Shown here piece by piece: positions 8,057-16,414 of a stretch of DNA of 56,814 nt. Both the position numbers and the translations under genes were made by a program. The notes below the pieces were generated by a model. That model was given only the letters and a program-made list of their open reading frames with translations. It did not search any database and had not been told where the DNA came from. The DNA comes from Calothrix membranacea FACHB-236 (GTDB lineage Bacteria; Cyanobacteriota; Cyanobacteriia; Cyanobacteriales; Nostocaceae), in assembly GCF_014696315.1 (NCBI RefSeq), contig NZ_JACJPX010000053.1:1-56814 (forward strand), given 5' to 3'. Within the stretch, counting starts at the first letter, position 1, and each line of letters starts with the position of its first letter.

Positions 8057-8734
8057 ATGACACAACTTGCAGTAGAAAAGAAATTGCTAACCATTTTGGT
8101 AATTGATGATCATGAATCAGTTCTAGGTGGAACCGTTGATGTACTGAAAAAAAAATATCCTAGTGCTAAATTCATGACTGCAATCAATGCCAAGAACGCT
8201 CTCGAGCAGATGATGACATCACAGGCAGACCTTGTAGTGATGGATCTATCAATGCCAGAACACCCTGGAACAACAGCACGTCCTGATACAGGAATTCAAC
8301 TTCTCAGGAATCTGATGAAATCTTATCCGCATTTAAATATTGTTGTTCAAAGTGCCCATGCTCGAACTTTAGTCAGAATTAGACCTGAGATTGATAGTCA
8401 TAAAGGTGGTTTTACAGTTGCAGATAAAAGCCTTTCCACCCAAGAAATGTTAACTAGAGTTGATTGGGCATTACAGGGATTAACTCATACTAAAGATATC
8501 AAAGGTATCAATTCGGGTTTAGAGGTGAAACCAGAGTGGTTGAAGGTACTAACTTTAGCATTTGAAGAAGGTTTACAAGATAAGACGATCGCAGAAAGAA
8601 TGTGTATGTCTGAACGCATGGTGCGTCATTACTGGAATAAGCTACAAGATGCTTTAGATGTTTACCCAGAAGAAGGTAAAAATATCCGCATTCAAACGGA
8701 AATGAAAGCTAGACATGAAGGGTTAATTGATTGA
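8057..8734 (+). CDS. NarL-type response regulator
   Basis: Two-domain regulator of 225 residues. The ATG at 8057 is preferred over the GTG at 8048, because GAGG (8045-8048) sits eight bases before it. The receiver domain has the acidic pair DD (17-18) in LVIDDHES, the phospho-accepting Asp63 in LVVMDLSMPE and Lys in VADKS. A C-terminal helix-turn-helix of the LuxR type is seen at EEGLQDKTIAERMCMSERMV. The helix-turn-helix departs from the usual LuxR consensus (no LTxRExEVL), so this is a divergent subgroup. It lies between the kinase-like gene and the CHASE2 kinase, which is its likely phosphate donor. Confidence 0.85.
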   Translation: MTQLAVEKKLLTILVIDDHESVLGGTVDVLKKKYPSAKFMTAINAKNALEQMMTSQADLVVMDLSMPEHPGTTARPDTGIQLLRNLMKSYPHLNIVVQSAHARTLVRIRPEIDSHKGGFTVADKSLSTQEMLTRVDWALQGLTHTKDIKGINSGLEVKPEWLKVLTLAFEEGLQDKTIAERMCMSERMVRHYWNKLQDALDVYPEEGKNIRIQTEMKARHEGLID

Positions 8735-9235
8735 CCATAGTCAAGCTTTATTTAGGTGCTGTTTCTGTGCAATATGAAATATTTAGTTCGTAATGGCACA
8801 AGTAGTAAGACAAAATTAATTACACAACTTATTTAGACAATGTCATTACGAATACAACAAAGCCAAACTTTTCCATTCGCCTTTGGTGTTCCCGCAGAGT
8901 AAGCAGCTTTGTTGAAGAATAATGCTTTCAGCAAATATTTAGTACTCTTTGGGAAGACCAAGGGCGATCGCATTTAATGTAAATATTTTTTTCTATTTAC
9001 TTATATAGCTCATACCCATTGTTATCTAGTCCAACACTTAGATATAAAATTAAATCAGGATTTGGGTAATTCCCCATATTGAAGATTCACTATTGCTTAG
9101 GTCTTATTTGTAACCACAAGCAAATTGAAGTCAGAAAAATGTAATATGCATTTGTGAATAATCATTAATTTTTGAATAATGGTGAATTATTATCGGTGAT
9201 TTTTATTTAATAACTAAAAACTAGGAAACTGGTTT
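8735..9235. other. Intergenic region between regulator and sensor kinase
   Basis: About 500 AT-rich bases. It contains inverted GTAATG/CATTAC motifs near 8790-8850 and a short fragment (TTCCCGCAGAGTAAGCAGC, near 8888) like the one nested in the MITE copy at 774. No gene is visible. Confidence 0.4.
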
Positions 9236-11119
9236 ATGCGGCCTGGAATTTGGAGAAGAATCAAAGAGGAAATCTCCATTTGGCGTGTAGGAACGCTGCC
9301 CGGGATTGTAGTACTTTGTCTAGTTATCATTGTTCGTCTGACTGGTGCAATGCAATCTTTAGAGTGGCTAGTGTTTGATAGTTTCCTCCGTCTACGTCCT
9401 GTGGAATCTACAGATGAACGAATTGTAATTGTTGGTATTAATGAAGATGATATCCATAATTTTGGATATCCCATCTCAGATCAAGACATGGCAAGTCTGT
9501 TACAAAAATTGCAGGCTTATGCTCCTCGAGCCATCGGCGTTGATGTTGTTAGGGATATACCAGTTGAGCCAGGCTCTGCTGAACTAGTCAGTACATTTCA
9601 ACAGCATAAAAATTTAATTGGCATTGAAAAGGCATTACCTGTAACCATCGATCCACCACCATATTTACCTGATGCACAAATCAGTTTTGTAGATCAAATT
9701 CCAGATACGGATGGTAAATTAAGACGCAGCCTACTAGGAACAATTACACCTAAAGGATACAAATTTGCCTTATCTCTGAAGTTAGCAGAGATGTATTTAG
9801 CTAATGAAGGCATTCAGTTAAAATATGGATTTGGCAATCGCAACTCGATATGGGTTGGTAATATCCAACTACCTCGCGTCTACAGCAACTCTGGTGGATA
9901 TGTGCGAACCGATGCGGGTGGATTTCAGGTATTACTCAACTTTCGTAGTGGCCAAGAACGATTTAGAACGGTGACCCTTGGCGATATCAAAGCAGGAAGA
10001 TTCCAGCCTGAGTGGATACGCGATCGCATTATAATTATCGGCATGACAGCCCCTAGTGCGAAAGACTTTACCACGACTTCTGCTATTCCGTCGGCACAAT
10101 TTGCACCACCAGGCCAAGTTTATGGCGTAGAAATTCATGCTAATGCTGTTAGCCAAATTATCAGCGCAGTTCTCAATTCTCGACCCCTATTAAAGACTTG
10201 GGAAGATGAATGGGAATATCTTTGGATTATTGCTTGGGGTTTTTTAGGAATTGCTCACGCTAGGCTAACTAAATTACCTTTGCTCAATCTTGTAACCATT
10301 GCTTTTGCTAGCTTTATTCTCGTTTTTGTGGCTTATATATTTTTAATTGGGGGTTGGTGGATTCCATTAACACCAGCCATAATTATTTACACTTTAAATT
10401 CTCTAGGACTCACCGCTTTATACCAATATGAACAAGCTTTAAAAGCTGAAATTAATGCCCATTATACGATGATTGAACGCACATTTGAAACCATTCATAA
10501 TGGGCCTCTGCAAACTCTAGCTAAAGTTCTGAAATTAGTTAAAGAACAGAACTTACCCGCAGATATATTACTACCTGAAATTGAAAAAGAACTAGAAAAA
10601 TTAAATTACGATCTGCGGGGGATTTATGAATTCTTGCAACGGGAACCTGTAAACCAAGATAAAAGTTTATATTTAGGACAAGGGTTAGTGATCAACTTAC
10701 ATGACCCGGTTCACCAAATTCTTTATCAAGTTTACAGTTACACCTTAGAGCGAGACTTTCCCTGCTTTAAAACTATCAAAGTGAAAATTCGCACATTTGA
10801 ACCTATCGAAGATAAGGGATTGAGTATTGAACAAAAAAGAGGACTCTGCCGATTTTTAGAAGAAGCATTATGTAATGTTGGCAAACACGCCGCCGGAGTC
10901 ACCCGTCTTGAAGTTAATTGTTCTTCATCCGAAGGCTGGCACACGTTAAGTATTATAGATGATGCATTAGCTATTAGTTCTTATAAAGAAGGCCGAGGCA
11001 CACAACAATTTAGAAATTTAGCTCGACAACTCAAAGGCAAATTTCGGCGGGTTTCTCTGTCTCCTAGGGGTACTCTTTGTGAACTTTCTTGGCCAGCTAA
11101 CAAGTTTTGGTTCTATTAA
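9236..11119 (+). CDS. CHASE2-domain sensor histidine kinase
   Basis: Membrane sensor of 627 residues. An N-terminal helix (about 22-40) leads into an extracytoplasmic CHASE2 domain (about 45-330; GVDVVRDIP and the IIIGMTA block are typical). Two or three more membrane helices follow (about 330-405). The kinase part has the phospho-accepting His421 in IHNGPLQTL, an H-box of the HisKA_3/DesK kind, then an ATP-binding domain with an N-box-like EEALCNVGKHA and a reduced G-box (GRGTQQFRNLA). It is probably the partner of the NarL-type regulator just upstream. The ligand is unknown; CHASE2 domains sense external or envelope signals. Confidence 0.85.
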   Translation: MRPGIWRRIKEEISIWRVGTLPGIVVLCLVIIVRLTGAMQSLEWLVFDSFLRLRPVESTDERIVIVGINEDDIHNFGYPISDQDMASLLQKLQAYAPRAIGVDVVRDIPVEPGSAELVSTFQQHKNLIGIEKALPVTIDPPPYLPDAQISFVDQIPDTDGKLRRSLLGTITPKGYKFALSLKLAEMYLANEGIQLKYGFGNRNSIWVGNIQLPRVYSNSGGYVRTDAGGFQVLLNFRSGQERFRTVTLGDIKAGRFQPEWIRDRIIIIGMTAPSAKDFTTTSAIPSAQFAPPGQVYGVEIHANAVSQIISAVLNSRPLLKTWEDEWEYLWIIAWGFLGIAHARLTKLPLLNLVTIAFASFILVFVAYIFLIGGWWIPLTPAIIIYTLNSLGLTALYQYEQALKAEINAHYTMIERTFETIHNGPLQTLAKVLKLVKEQNLPADILLPEIEKELEKLNYDLRGIYEFLQREPVNQDKSLYLGQGLVINLHDPVHQILYQVYSYTLERDFPCFKTIKVKIRTFEPIEDKGLSIEQKRGLCRFLEEALCNVGKHAAGVTRLEVNCSSSEGWHTLSIIDDALAISSYKEGRGTQQFRNLARQLKGKFRRVSLSPRGTLCELSWPANKFWFY

Positions 11120-12038
11120 TAATTTAAATTTATATCACTCTTGTCCCATTTGAGAACTGGAGCTTCTCAAAAAGAATAATTAATAGTATTAGATTTTACA
11201 TTAAAACAGATTATACAAAACTCAGGTTATAAACTACCCGATGTTATAGTTTATATTTCTTATTTATAAATTTAGTTGTACAGTCTCGACGGTAAAAGCG
11301 TTTGACATTTATGTTTACACACCTGTAAAGCACTTAATAATTCGATGTTTGTAACTATATAGTTGGCTTATCTCGCCTTAGCCAGTAACCTCAATGAGGA
11401 ACTGGTATAATTTATGTGAGATAATTGGTTGCTATGCCTTAAATATAAATTATTCAAATTATGGCTTGTATACTCTATTACCTAAAAGAATTTACATCTT
11501 CTTTAAATTTAATTACATAAAGACTTTATATCTAATGATAGATGCTTTTATATGCTTGTATAAGTATACTAGAGTGGGCTTAAGCCAAATTATATCTACA
11601 CACGGGCAAAGCCATTTGCTGACACAAATACAGATGGAGTAAATTCTAAGATTAAGATATTCCGTTCATTTATAACAATTAGGTAGTTTTCTATCAGAGA
11701 ATAGGATTAATAAATTACCAATTTTTAAATTACCTTTTGGGTGCAGACTACTGATAAATACAGATTCAGTGCAATATTCCTAGCTTTCACTTATCAATGA
11801 TAGTTGGGTTAATTGCCTTGAAATTAAAGGCAAAAATTAAGTTTAGTAATTAAGCACTGAACTGTTAATAAGTAGGCTAGATTCAACCAAACTATATAAA
11901 ATTTTATAGGGTGAAAGGAAAATACTTTTCCCTGGACTATTCTAAAAATAGTCATGTGCGATCGCTAACCTACTTATTCATACATAATTTGTCAAAAGTT
12001 TTTTGATAATTTCCCCGTGCAATGCCGGAGGCTTAACA
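11120..12038. other. Long AT-rich intergenic region
   Basis: About 900 bases without a convincing gene. An open frame at 11394-11642 has low-complexity AT-rich content and no good ribosome site. A possible small membrane protein gene starts at the end (12039). Confidence 0.4.
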
Positions 12039-12209
12039 ATGATGAATTATATGAAGTGGCTTTTGCACCGATTTTTTATCATGCAGTTTTTCACAACTTT
12101 TGTTTTGAGTCTGACATTATGCTTCGCTATAGCTACACTAGCGGAATATCACTCATTACCACCGCAAAAAGCTCCTATTAGTTATACTGACTCATCTGGT
12201 GTGAGATAG
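12039..12209 (+). CDS. Small single-pass membrane protein (hypothetical)
   Basis: Possible protein of 56 residues starting at the ATG at 12039, with GGAG eight bases upstream. The start MMNYMKWLLHRFF is basic and aromatic. One strong hydrophobic helix follows (FVLSLTLCFAIATL), then a short polar tail with Pro and Ser. I do not recognise the family. The good ribosome site and the clean helix speak for a real gene; short length and isolation speak against. Confidence 0.4.
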   Translation: MMNYMKWLLHRFFIMQFFTTFVLSLTLCFAIATLAEYHSLPPQKAPISYTDSSGVR

Positions 12210-12270
12210 TTAGCGATAAATTTCGGTTATCTAGATTTAAACAATGTTTGCGACAGATAAATTATTAAGA

Positions 12271-12291
12271 GGGTACAGCAGTGCTGTACCC
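12271..12291. terminator. Perfect hairpin between convergent genes
   Basis: GGGTACAGCA and TGCTGTACCC flank one base, a 10-bp stem. It lies 60 bases beyond the 3' end of tsaB and after the small gene at 12039. It may end transcription from either side. It also looks like a dispersed cyanobacterial palindromic repeat. Confidence 0.5.
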
Positions 12292-12349
12292 CTACCTCAA
12301 TTAAAAACTTGGGTTAAGGGGTTTGATAAATTATTACCCTAATTTTTCA

Positions 12350-13006
12350 TTAAACATCTACAGGATGCTGTCCATAGTAAGGTAAAGCCTCAGACCAATG
12401 CGGACGCTTTCCTTGTTGCCAATCTAGATAAGCTAGTTCCAAAATATTAGTGACTGTTGTTGCTAACGCAGATTTTGCTTCAATTAATTGGTAAGTTGTC
12501 TGCCAATTTGCCAAAGTCTCTTGCCATGCTTCAGGTGTAAACACACTATCTACCAATAATGTTGTGAGATTGGAATTATCAGCATTAGGTTGATAAATAG
12601 CACCAAAAACTTGACCTCGTTGGGCTGCCATTTGAATAGCGATCGCATCTTTTTTGGTAATATTATCTTTTGCACTCCAAGCGACTGCGGCTAAAGTAGA
12701 TACTGCAAACACAGGAATTTCTAACTGTTGTCCTAATGTCCGTGCTAAAACTACACCAATCCTGGTACCTGTAAAACCACCAGGGCCTTTAGCCACTGCC
12801 AAAAAGTCTATATCTGACCAAGTTTGTGGCTGAATAAATTCAACTAAGTATTGATGAACAAAGCTGGATAAATCACGCCCCAAATTCCACACTTGAGAGC
12901 GAGTATCACCAGCAAAATTATTAATTGCTAGTCCTAATTCAGGGGTTGTAGTGTGCAGTGCTAAACCGTATTTTGTGACTGCAAGGTTTTCTAGTTCAGT
13001 ACTCAA
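12350..13006 (-). CDS. tsaB: tRNA threonylcarbamoyladenosine biosynthesis protein TsaB
   Basis: Protein of 218 residues, the non-catalytic ASKHA-fold partner of TsaD in making the t6A37 modification of ANN-decoding tRNAs. Visible features are the N-terminal ALHTTTPELGLAI (phosphate-loop-like strand pair) and the conserved block AVAKGPGGFTGTRIGVVLARTLGQ (split by function: KGPGGFTGTRIG is the family hallmark). The start appears to be a TTG at 13006, because no ATG or GTG occurs before the first conserved strand. The length is typical. It stands alone on the minus strand. Homologues in cyanobacteria are universal housekeeping genes. Confidence 0.9.
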   Translation of the reverse strand: MSTELENLAVTKYGLALHTTTPELGLAINNFAGDTRSQVWNLGRDLSSFVHQYLVEFIQPQTWSDIDFLAVAKGPGGFTGTRIGVVLARTLGQQLEIPVFAVSTLAAVAWSAKDNITKKDAIAIQMAAQRGQVFGAIYQPNADNSNLTTLLVDSVFTPEAWQETLANWQTTYQLIEAKSALATTVTNILELAYLDWQQGKRPHWSEALPYYGQHPVDV

Positions 13007-13411
13007 AATTAAGTTTATTGGGGTTAAGGGTTAAGAGTTGGAGAGACAGAGAGACGCGATTCATCGCGTCTGTACAAGAGTCTAAGGTTAAAAATTCATT
13101 AGTATGCTAATTATTTTAAATGTGATGATAATTCACACTTAAAAGTAGGGGTGCAATAACTAACTTGCGCCCCTACCATAAATTTGACCCTAGACTCTTT
13201 TTTAAATTTCTATGTTTTATAACTTTAGAAAAAAGAGTATTGAAAAGTCAACAAAATTTGAATTTTTAATTTTCAACCAACATCGGCAAGTGGCTAGAAC
13301 ATCAAGACACTTTTGATTACAGTCAATTTTAAATATTGCTCAAATTCTAGCTACTATGGAAAACTCTAAAAATCCTAAACTCAAAACTTTTAGATTTGAG
13401 CATAGCACCAA
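13007..13411. other. Intergenic region with palindromic repeats
   Basis: About 400 bases between tsaB and ycf34. It holds a palindromic repeat at 13051-13082, a hairpin GTAGGGGTGC/GCGCCCCTAC near 13146-13178 and AT-rich sequence. No gene is visible. Confidence 0.5.
13051..13082 (-). repeat. Palindromic dispersed repeat (GACGCGAT.ATCGCGTC)
   Basis: GAGACGCGAT and ATCGCGTC form a stem followed by TGTACAAGAG. In reverse this is the same unit that is tandemly repeated at 49971-50096, and it also occurs at 29619-29646. Confidence 0.7.
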
Positions 13412-13660
13412 TTACGTTGGTACTAATTCGCCTGGACGCAACTTCGCCCACTTCCCAGTTTCTTGCTTAAAGCTGAGACAACCGACTACATCCCATTCCA
13501 TTTCAATCACATCCTCTTTAGTGCGGATGTTGACATTGATTGAAGGCTCATTAGGATCAAAATCAGGTGTTTCGGTCAAGTGAGGCTGTTGGTGCTGCGT
13601 TTCCACGGCATTATAGGTTAAACATCGGTCTACATAGTGGCAGTTGACGCAAATACACAT
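13412..13660 (-). CDS. ycf34: Ycf34 family protein
   Basis: Protein of 82 residues matching Ycf34, a small protein shared by cyanobacteria and red-lineage plastids. Ycf34 has been described in Synechocystis as an iron-sulfur protein that affects photosynthetic electron flow. The N-terminus MCICVNCHYVDRC carries the cysteine cluster expected for metal binding, and the C-terminal part (EWDVVGCLSFKQETGKW) is conserved in the family. It is transcribed alone and divergently from the CCA-adding enzyme gene. Confidence 0.88.
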   Translation of the reverse strand: MCICVNCHYVDRCLTYNAVETQHQQPHLTETPDFDPNEPSINVNIRTKEDVIEMEWDVVGCLSFKQETGKWAKLRPGELVPT

Positions 13661-13747
13661 AATAGAACCAACTCCAGGAACCTTTATTGTTAATCTAGCT
13701 TAAGACAAACTTATATTCATTAGTTGCTAGGTTGATTTTTATTAAAC

Positions 13748-15022
13748 ATGGATAATTCAGTTTCTTCTACCCTAGCTCCCGACACTTGGCCTTTTAGCCT
13801 ATCATTACTGCCACAACCAGCTTACATGGTAGGTGGTGCAGTCAGGGATGCGCTTTTAGGTAGAAGTCGTGAATACCTAGATTTAGATTTTGTCATCCCT
13901 ACTGATGCGGTGAAAGTCGCAAGGGCGATCGCTCAACATTATCAAGCGGGTTTTGTCTTACTCGATCCCCAACGCCAAATTGCCCGTGTCGTCTTTCCCA
14001 AGGCTACAGTTGATATTGCTCAACAAGAGGGAGCAACTTTAGAAACCGATTTACACAGAAGGGATTTTACAGTCAATGCGATCGCCTACGATCCCCATAA
14101 CCAAGAACTTATTGATCCCCTACAAGGCGTAGCTGATTTACAGAAGCGTGTTTTACGCATGATCTCACCAGCCAATTTACAAGACGATCCCTTAAGATTA
14201 ATGCGCGCCTACCGCCAAGCCGCCCAACTGGGTTTTACTATTGAACTAGCTACACAGCAAGCAATTCGTTCTTTAGCTGCACATATCACTACAGTAGCCG
14301 CAGAACGCGTGAGGGTAGAAGTCGGCTATTTATTGGCTATCCCCCAAGGAACGGATGCGATCGCTCAAGCTTGGCAAGATGGTGTGCTAGCGCCTTTCTT
14401 TAAAAACGCTACACATGAAAGCTTTGCAAAAATTGCTGCAGTTGATACAGTCGCAGCTTACATAGCAGAAACTTGGCAGCCTCTAGGGGTGGAACTACAA
14501 GAATATATTCGCGACACCATCAAAACCACATACTTAGGTATCGCCAAACTTGCTTGTCTCGTCCACCCCAATCCCGAAGCTGCAGAAATAGAACTATTGC
14601 AACTAACCTACAGCCGTGCTGAAATTCACTCTGTCATTACAGCCCTTAGACTTCTCCCGAGGCTAAAAGTCACAAATATGTCTTTGAGAGAACAATATTT
14701 TTTCTTTCAGGAAGCAGGCAATGTATTTAGTACTGCTGTAGCGTTAGCCCTAGCTTGTGATAATCTGGTAGGGGCGATGTCTAGGGATAAACCACTTAGC
14801 GTTTACGCACCTTTGATCAGCCGCTACCTAAACCCTGATGACCTGGTCGCTCATCCCGCTCCAATCGTGAGTGGGAAGGAGATTATTATAGCACTAAATC
14901 TCCCACCTTCGCCATTAATTGGTAAAATTCTTACAGAAATTGCAATAGCGCAAGCCGAGGGAAAAGTCTCTACACCAAAAGAGGCGATCGTATTTGCCCG
15001 TCAGTTAGTTAGTAATTCTTAG
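13748..15022 (+). CDS. cca: CCA tRNA nucleotidyltransferase
   Basis: Class II nucleotidyltransferase of 424 residues that adds or repairs the 3' CCA of tRNAs. The N-terminal catalytic motif GGAVRDALLG (about 29-38) is followed by the carboxylate pair in YLDLDFVI. Next come RRDFTVNAIAYD (ribose and metal binding) and DDPLRLMRAYRQAA (template motif for base selection). The C-terminal half is helical and less conserved. In some cyanobacteria CC-adding and A-adding activities are split between two enzymes, so this could be one half. The sequence alone does not settle that. It is divergent from ycf34. Confidence 0.88.
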   Translation: MDNSVSSTLAPDTWPFSLSLLPQPAYMVGGAVRDALLGRSREYLDLDFVIPTDAVKVARAIAQHYQAGFVLLDPQRQIARVVFPKATVDIAQQEGATLETDLHRRDFTVNAIAYDPHNQELIDPLQGVADLQKRVLRMISPANLQDDPLRLMRAYRQAAQLGFTIELATQQAIRSLAAHITTVAAERVRVEVGYLLAIPQGTDAIAQAWQDGVLAPFFKNATHESFAKIAAVDTVAAYIAETWQPLGVELQEYIRDTIKTTYLGIAKLACLVHPNPEAAEIELLQLTYSRAEIHSVITALRLLPRLKVTNMSLREQYFFFQEAGNVFSTAVALALACDNLVGAMSRDKPLSVYAPLISRYLNPDDLVAHPAPIVSGKEIIIALNLPPSPLIGKILTEIAIAQAEGKVSTPKEAIVFARQLVSNS

Positions 15023-15093
15023 GTTTGCAAAGGAATACTCAATTTCTATCAGGTTTAGGGCAGATTCAGGTTTTAATTATTGTTACTCGTAAT

Positions 15094-15309
15094 TTATTCG
15101 TCAATAAACAACTGCACATTATTGCAATTAAGACATTTACGGGCTTGCAGCTTTTCGCCTTCTCCCCAAACAGCATCCAACGCACGAAAATATACCCAGG
15201 TGCTTGGTGATTCACCAACAGTACGACCCCAAACAAAATTCTGTGAACCACAGATAAAACAAGGTGCTGCTTGTGGGCTAAGATTTTGTTGGTTTGCTGG
15301 GTTGTTCAT
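15094..15309 (-). CDS. Small zinc-ribbon protein (hypothetical)
   Basis: Protein of 71 residues, taking the ATG at 15309. A longer frame to 15366 exists, but its extra N-terminus is hydrophobic and unlike the rest. Two CxxC pairs, PCFICGS and KCLNCNN, are spaced like a zinc ribbon. The centre has FVWGRTVGE and a WVYFRALDAVW stretch. I do not recognise a named family. It may be a cyanobacterial hypothetical with a role in nucleic acid or protein binding. It lies downstream of recR on the same strand after about 185 bases. Confidence 0.6.
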   Translation of the reverse strand: MNNPANQQNLSPQAAPCFICGSQNFVWGRTVGESPSTWVYFRALDAVWGEGEKLQARKCLNCNNVQLFIDE

Positions 15310-15494
15310 GGATTTGATATAGAAATTAATAAGTGCGATCGCTTGTAATACAAGCCAACTTACCATTACACTCTCAATTTTTTATAAGAGCAGTGTCTGG
15401 CGACAAGAAGCAGAACTTATACGCACTTTTCACCACAGATTACACCGTAAAATAGCCCCGCAAAAGTTGATTTTAGTGTTGGCCAAGAGTCCAG

Positions 15495-16091
15495 CTAATC
15501 TAACTCTCTGCGTCCTTCCAAGGCTCTAGCTAAAGTAACCTCGTCAGCGTACTCCAAATCACCGCCCACAGGCAAACCAAAGGCAATCCGCGTCACCTTC
15601 GTGAAAGGTTTCAATAGCTGACCTATATATAATGTTGTGGTTTCCCCTTCCACACTAGGGCTAATTGCCAAAATTACTTCCTGGGGTTTTTGTTGACTTA
15701 CCCGCCGCACCAAAGCCTGGACAGTTAGCTGTTCTGGGCCAATCCCATCCATTGGCGAAATCACCCCACCTAAAACATGATACTTTCCTTTGTACTCGCG
15801 GGTTTTTTCCAGTGCAATCACATCACGGGAATCTGCTACCACACATATAGTATTTTGCTCGCGGTTAGGATTGCGGCAGATTTCACAAACTGGTTCAGCA
15901 GATAAATGAAAGCAGACAGAACACAAGCCTACTTGTTTTTTGGCATCAATCAGCGCTTGTGCTAAAGCTTCTACCTCTGTTTCTGGCCGTTTCAAAATAT
16001 GCAAAGCCAATCGCTGGGCTGACTTGGGGCCAACTCCCGGTAGGCGTTGCAGTTGCTCAATTAACCTTGCTAAAGGACGTGCGTAAACCGT
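15495..16091 (-). CDS. recR: Recombination mediator protein RecR (apparent ACG start)
   Basis: RecR helps load RecA onto gapped DNA with RecF and RecO. The C4 zinc finger ([16 protein letters not shown]) and the Toprim domain ([31 protein letters not shown]) are intact. The conserved helix-hairpin-helix start ([20 protein letters not shown]) is encoded upstream of the first ordinary start codon (TTG at 16010). No ATG, GTG or TTG occurs between an upstream stop and this conserved region. An ACG at 16089-16091 follows GGAG with an eight-base gap and gives a 198-residue protein, the usual length. I therefore place the start there. A base error (ATG to ACG) is the alternative. Confidence 0.85.
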   Translation of the reverse strand, partial: TVYARPLARLIEQLQRLPGVGPKSAQRLALHILKRPETEVEALAQALIDAKKQVGLCSVCFHLSAEPVCEICRNPNREQNTICVVADSRDVIALEKTREYKGKYHVLGGVISPMDGIGPEQLTVQALVRRVSQQKPQEVILAISPSVEGETTTLYIGQLLKPFTKVTRIAFGLPVGGDLEYADEVTLARALEGRRELD

Positions 16092-16414
16092 AGCTTTATC
16101 TCCAGAATGTTTTTACCTTAACTATGATGACATTCTTACAAAATTTTGGATGGATGATTGCCAGAATCGCTAACTACACATAAGGAATAGGATAATGTAG
16201 ATGCGACACAATACTACTGGGTTAAGTGTTTTGAATTAAAAATGGGTTTTGGGTTAAAGGTGAAAGGTTTTTATTTCCCTTTTCTCATTCCCCTGTTTTC
16301 CCTTAACCGACAAGTATTTGAGGCAAATATATAAAGCTGCAACTATTGAAACAAATAAAAATGGGTATGGTAAGAACACCATACCCATCTATTTCAATAA
16401 GTTTCAATTACTGA
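16092..16414. other. Intergenic region between recR and ftsH
   Basis: About 320 bases, with the recR ribosome site (GGAG at 16100-16103 on the minus strand) and the ftsH terminator. No gene is visible. Confidence 0.5.
16356..16388 (-). terminator. Rho-independent terminator of ftsH
   Basis: On the minus strand, ATGGGTATGGT pairs with ACCATACCCAT across a short loop and is followed by a T-rich run. It lies 27 bases past the ftsH stop. An 11-bp perfect stem makes this a strong call. Confidence 0.85.

Noticed and set aside
11394-11642. Open frame in the long gap
   Set aside because: Low-complexity Tyr, Ile, Asn and Lys content without a ribosome site.
15025-15322. Plus-strand frames over the zinc-ribbon gene
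   Set aside because: Shadows of the minus-strand gene, whose two CxxC pairs are meaningful.
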